A model generated the notes under the pieces. It did no database searches. It saw only the letters and a list, made by a program, of their open reading frames with translations, and had not been told where the DNA came from. Source: Natrinema amylolyticus_A (GTDB lineage Archaea > Halobacteriota > Halobacteria > Halobacteriales > Natrialbaceae). Taken from it: 64,000 nt of DNA. Numbering within the stretch: position 1 is the first letter of the stretch; each line of letters starts with the position of its first letter. The position numbers and the translations under genes are program-made. Below are positions 61,106-64,000 of the stretch, piece by piece. The DNA lies in NCBI RefSeq assembly GCF_042678045.1, contig NZ_JBHUDI010000009.1:310001-374000 (forward strand), in the 5' to 3' direction.

Positions 61106-62564
61106 TTGCTTGTACCTCCGCTTCGCTCTGCTCGAGTTCGTTCGCGAGATCGTTCATCGCCACTTCGGGCGCTTGTACGCCGCGATAGGCCGCGTTGATC
61201 CCCTGATAGATCAGCGCCGACTGTTCCGGCCAGAGGTCGGTCGCCGGCCGTGGGATCGCGTTCTCGCTGGCCGACTGGACCACGTCGGCGTAGCGAGCGA
61301 CGGGACCAACGTCGCTCTGATCGGCTTCCGCGACCAGCTCGAGGTTCGGCGGGAGAAAGCCGCCGAGCTCGAAGACGCTGAGCATGACCGTATCGGTGGC
61401 GAACGCCTCGAGGACTTGCAGCGCCTCCTCCTGGCGGTTCGAAAACGGACTCACCGCGAGGTTCCAGCCGCCAAGTGCCGCGGTAGTTCCGCCGGTTCCC
61501 TCGTACTCGGCTTCCTCCTGGGAGACCGCATACGGCCTCGTCATGACTCCGAGGTCCTCACCGAAGGCGTCTTCCGTCCCTGTCTCCGCGATTGCGTACG
61601 ACCAGTTGCGGTTCGAGACGGCTTCGCCGTTCGAGAACGGATTGAGTGACTCTTGTTCCGTCCACTGGACGATCGCCGACGGACAGATCTGAGGGTAGCC
61701 ATCGAGGGTGTTGTCCTCCTCTCCCTCGATGAACGAGCGCATCATCCGGATCGCGTCGATGGTCGACTGCTCGTTGACGCTGATCGGTCGCTCCCCGGCG
61801 GTAAACAGGTTCTCGGTCCCACCGTAGTACGCCCCGCCCCACGAGGTCATTACCTCGTTAAACGTACAGCAGGACAGTCCCTCGTAGGCGGCCGCCTGCG
61901 TCGTGTACCCGTAGTTGAGGTCGGCCTGGTCCCTCGCGTCGCGCACCGCCGCCGAAAACTCCTCCCAACTCGGTGGATCGGTTCCCCAGCTGCCCGTGTT
62001 GTAGCCGGCGTCCTCGATGAGGTCCTGACGGTACAGGGTAAAGCCGAGGTCCGGAAACAGCGGTAGGGCGTGGAGGTCGCCGTTCTGGGGATCACGCGCC
62101 GTCTCGAGGATCGCTTCGAGGTAACTATCATTCACGTACTGAAGCGTCTCGTCCGTGAACTGTTCGCTCAAATTGACAGTCTGGTTCCGAAGGATGAAGG
62201 GAACTGTCCAGCCGCTGTCCATCATGTGGATGTCGGGTGGAGAACGTCCCGCCTCGAGCGCCGACTGGGTGGTCTGCATCCGCGATGCGGAATCGCTCAC
62301 GACGGTCTGGATCTCGACGCGGATGTCCTGGTCGAGGCCAGCGTCCCAGAGCGCCTGCTGGATCGACGGCCCGTCGCCGTCACTGTGCATGATCCCCGCG
62401 ACGTCCGAGGCGGCGGTCATCACCACCGTTCCCGGCTGGCGACCACGTCCGAGACAACCGGTGACGGCGATGGCGCCGGCCGCAGTCGCTCCTGACGCAG
62501 CCTTCAGAAACGACCGCCGCTCGAGGCGCGACCGGTCGCGTCCGCCGGCAGTATCGCGTCCCAT
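61095..62564 (-). CDS. sugar ABC transporter substrate-binding lipoprotein (Tat-exported)
   Basis: 489 residues, family 1 extracellular solute-binding fold. The N-terminus carries a twin-arginine signal ERRSFLKAASGATAAGAIAVTGCLG with lipobox Cys after VTG, so it is folded before export and anchored outside by lipid. The mature part has SASRMQTTQSALEAGRSPPDIHMMDSGWTVPFILRNQ and FPDLGFTLYRQDLIEDAGY, typical of maltose/trehalose-type binders. A TATA-like TTATAAATATTG on the plus strand at about 62602-62614 (AT-rich on both strands) is the probable promoter of the operon. The ligand is unknown. Confidence 0.92.
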   Translation of the reverse strand: MGRDTAGGRDRSRLERRSFLKAASGATAAGAIAVTGCLGRGRQPGTVVMTAASDVAGIMHSDGDGPSIQQALWDAGLDQDIRVEIQTVVSDSASRMQTTQSALEAGRSPPDIHMMDSGWTVPFILRNQTVNLSEQFTDETLQYVNDSYLEAILETARDPQNGDLHALPLFPDLGFTLYRQDLIEDAGYNTGSWGTDPPSWEEFSAAVRDARDQADLNYGYTTQAAAYEGLSCCTFNEVMTSWGGAYYGGTENLFTAGERPISVNEQSTIDAIRMMRSFIEGEEDNTLDGYPQICPSAIVQWTEQESLNPFSNGEAVSNRNWSYAIAETGTEDAFGEDLGVMTRPYAVSQEEAEYEGTGGTTAALGGWNLAVSPFSNRQEEALQVLEAFATDTVMLSVFELGGFLPPNLELVAEADQSDVGPVARYADVVQSASENAIPRPATDLWPEQSALIYQGINAAYRGVQAPEVAMNDLANELEQSEAEVQANGN

Positions 62565-62972
62565 GACCAGTAATCAGTCCACGGCCCCGAACTTAGTTGT
62601 TGGTTATAAATATTGTAATAAAGCATGACTGTCGAGTCGTCGTGCCGGTTCCGACGAACCGGTCAACGCCCACGCCAGCGCCGGACGAGTACATTCCTGC
62701 TCGACAGTGATATTGGACGTTCTAATCGCTCATTGTCGTTCGGCGGTCGGCAGGTGCCAGCAGACGACGGATATATCACCAAAGCAAGGAGGTATGGGCC
62801 GCTTCTCTGACACCAGTGACGCTCGAGTGCCCCCACGACCGAGTACGTGTGATCGTGGGAGTCCTGTCACTCGTGTCGATCGACCGGCCCCATACGGACT
62901 CCTGTCAGTCAGTGCCGACGCACCCACATGACGAGTTGCGGATACGCCGAGCCACAGTGACAGCAGCCCGTA
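62565..62972. other. 408-bp gap between the sugar operon and trmB-like gene
   Basis: Holds the presumed promoter of the transporter operon at its left end (62600-62615) and the MITE-like element at its right end (62893-62972). Between them I see no gene or convincing RNA structure. A GAGTACATTCCTGCTC near 62688 contains half of a TACT/GAGTA-type site but not the full TrmB motif. Confidence 0.5.
62893..62972 (+). mobile_element. MITE-like repeat, copy d
   Basis: 80 bp with ends TACGGACTCCTGTCAG and GTGACAGCAGCCCGTA, imperfect inverted repeats of 16 bp. Flanked by CCA (62890-62892) and TCA (62973-62975), two of three bases matching. The right-hand TCA is the stop codon of the trmB-like gene read on the minus strand, so the element abuts the gene end exactly. 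Confidence 0.75.
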
Positions 62973-64000
62973 TCAGGCGTCCTCGAGCGTCGGCGGCTCG
63001 GTCCGACCGATGTGGATCTCGTGGGCCTCGACGTCCTCGAGGGCAGCGACACGGCCGCCGACGGAGACCTCCTCGCCCTCCTCGGTTTCGATCGTGAGGC
63101 TGGCGACTTCCTCGCTGATCTCGAAGGAGATATCGAGAATGCGGCCGCGGACGATCCGTTGACCGCCGACTTCGACGTCGCGGCCGTCGATGGTCGCGTA
63201 GAACTCGCCGCCCTCGTCCATGAGGTCTTTAACGCACCGGCGGATCGAGGCGTATTTGCGAGGATAGGTACGGGCGGTGTCGTCCTCGCCGAGCGTTCGT
63301 TCGGCGGTCGTCCAGAGGACGGTCCCGAAGAAGCCAGAGATGAGGAAGCCAAGCGCCGACCGGTTGAAGATGACGCCGTAGCGGTCCTGATCGTCGCGCA
63401 GGGCGTCCTGGGTCGCGTACATCGAGTAGTTGCCGTCGGCGACGGCGACGACCGGCGTCGTGATCCCGCGTCGAGCGCGTGCGGTCGATGCGACCGCGCC
63501 GTAATCGAACTCGTCCGGATCGGGGGCCTCGCTCGCCGGCGTCACGATCAGGTCGACGCTCACGCCGGCCTCGACCGCATCACGCAGGTCCGCTTCGAAC
63601 CGGGTCAGCAGGTCCGGCGTCAGCGACAGTGCAAGTTCGAACTCGGCGCTGTCGATGACCTCCTCCAAATAGCGCAGGATCGTCGACCGCGATTTGACCA
63701 GCGAGACGGCCTCCGTATCTCTGGCCGGCGCGGTGTAGCGGGCCTCGAGTTCGGTGATCATCTGCTCGAATGAGGTCTGGACATCGTCGAAGGCCTCCGC
63801 GGGATCGATCGCGACGACCTTCATCGGGCGGGACTCGCGCAGTTCGACCAGGCCGCGGTCGCTCAGGCTGCGAACGGTATCGTACACGCGGGGCTGGGGG
63901 ATCTCCGTCCGGTCTGCGATCTCGCTTGCAGTGAGCTGTCCCTGCTCCAAGACGGTGAGATAGGCGTCGATTTCGTACTCGCCGAGATTAAACCGGTCGC
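62973..64000 (-). CDS. trmB: TrmB-family transcription regulator (partial, N-terminus beyond window)
   Basis: The frame is open to the right edge; reading inwards gives DRFNLGEYEIDAYLTVLEQGQLTASEIADRTEIPQPRVYDTVRSLSDRGLVELRES, a TrmB winged helix missing only its first residues. The ~250-residue effector domain follows (KVVAIDPAEAFDDVQTSFEQMITELEARY; FELALSLTPDLLTRFEADLRDAVEAGVSVDLIVTP). The C-terminal domain (YASIRRCVKDLMDEGGEFYATIDGRDVEVGGQRIVRGRILDISFE...) binds sugar in TrmB relatives. It probably controls the adjacent sugar operon in response to its ligand. The internal Met giving a start at 63950 would remove half the helix-turn-helix and is rejected. Confidence 0.9.
   Translation of the reverse strand, partial: DRFNLGEYEIDAYLTVLEQGQLTASEIADRTEIPQPRVYDTVRSLSDRGLVELRESRPMKVVAIDPAEAFDDVQTSFEQMITELEARYTAPARDTEAVSLVKSRSTILRYLEEVIDSAEFELALSLTPDLLTRFEADLRDAVEAGVSVDLIVTPASEAPDPDEFDYGAVASTARARRGITTPVVAVADGNYSMYATQDALRDDQDRYGVIFNRSALGFLISGFFGTVLWTTAERTLGEDDTARTYPRKYASIRRCVKDLMDEGGEFYATIDGRDVEVGGQRIVRGRILDISFEISEEVASLTIETEEGEEVSVGGRVAALEDVEAHEIHIGRTEPPTLEDA

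Overview
The window is high-GC archaeal DNA from a haloarchaeon (class Halobacteria). Proteins are strongly acidic. Many genes start a fixed ~25-30 bp after a TATA-like box, with ATG or GTG and no Shine-Dalgarno sequence. The gene set is archaeal and haloarchaeal: RpoL, Dph2, GatE, SRP19, Gar1, Orc1/Cdc6, CetZ, HalX and HalOD1 proteins, TrmB, Tat-dependent lipoproteins. The genus cannot be fixed from the sequence; an affiliation to the Natrialbales is only a guess. I found no rRNA, tRNA or CRISPR array.

Layout. 1-4.2 kb: menaquinone genes menF-menD-menB on the minus strand (menB runs off the left edge). 4.3-15.6 kb: housekeeping genes, namely a molybdopterin oxidoreductase, a ribbon-helix-helix protein, hisF, rpoL, a long rhomboid protease, a METTL5-like methyltransferase, an archaeal actin with a membrane-protein neighbour, a HalX protein with a degenerate receiver, and dph2. 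15.8-20.8 kb: a tandem winged-helix regulator, an UlaG-like metallo-hydrolase, a very acidic repeat/coiled-coil protein and a HisG-like paralogue. 21.2-24.1 kb: an integrase overlapping a DUF5805-like gene, next to a ~1.4 kb stretch with no recognisable gene. 24-35 kb: PH-domain membrane proteins, a universal stress protein, fumC, enoyl-CoA hydratase, BolA and NifU-like Fe-S proteins, two sensor kinases, cysS. 35-44.6 kb: presenilin-like protease, gar1, srp19, gatE, Lrp regulator, EamA exporter, trmJ-like methyltransferase.

44.7-46.7 kb is a replication origin: an AT-rich, CTAG-rich unwinding element, five copies (four good, one degenerate) of an origin recognition box in inverted arrangement with G-tails, then orc1/cdc6. 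Beside it lie a gutted AMP-ligase, the pterin genes folP and mptE (with a strongly structured intergenic RNA candidate between them), an MBL hydrolase, cetZ and a photolyase. 55-64 kb is a sugar-uptake and oxidation locus: TIM-barrel isomerase, Gfo/Idh/MocA dehydrogenase, an ABC importer (ATPase, two permeases, Tat-lipoprotein binding protein) and a TrmB-type regulator cut by the right edge.

The most original observation is a dispersed family of ~73-80 bp elements (at 26.2, 31.2, 51.6 and 62.9 kb, plus a decayed relative at 56.4 kb). They share terminal inverted repeats starting TACGG, and three of the four good copies are flanked by perfect 3-bp TNA direct repeats. This is the signature of a MITE-type non-autonomous transposon that settles at gene ends.
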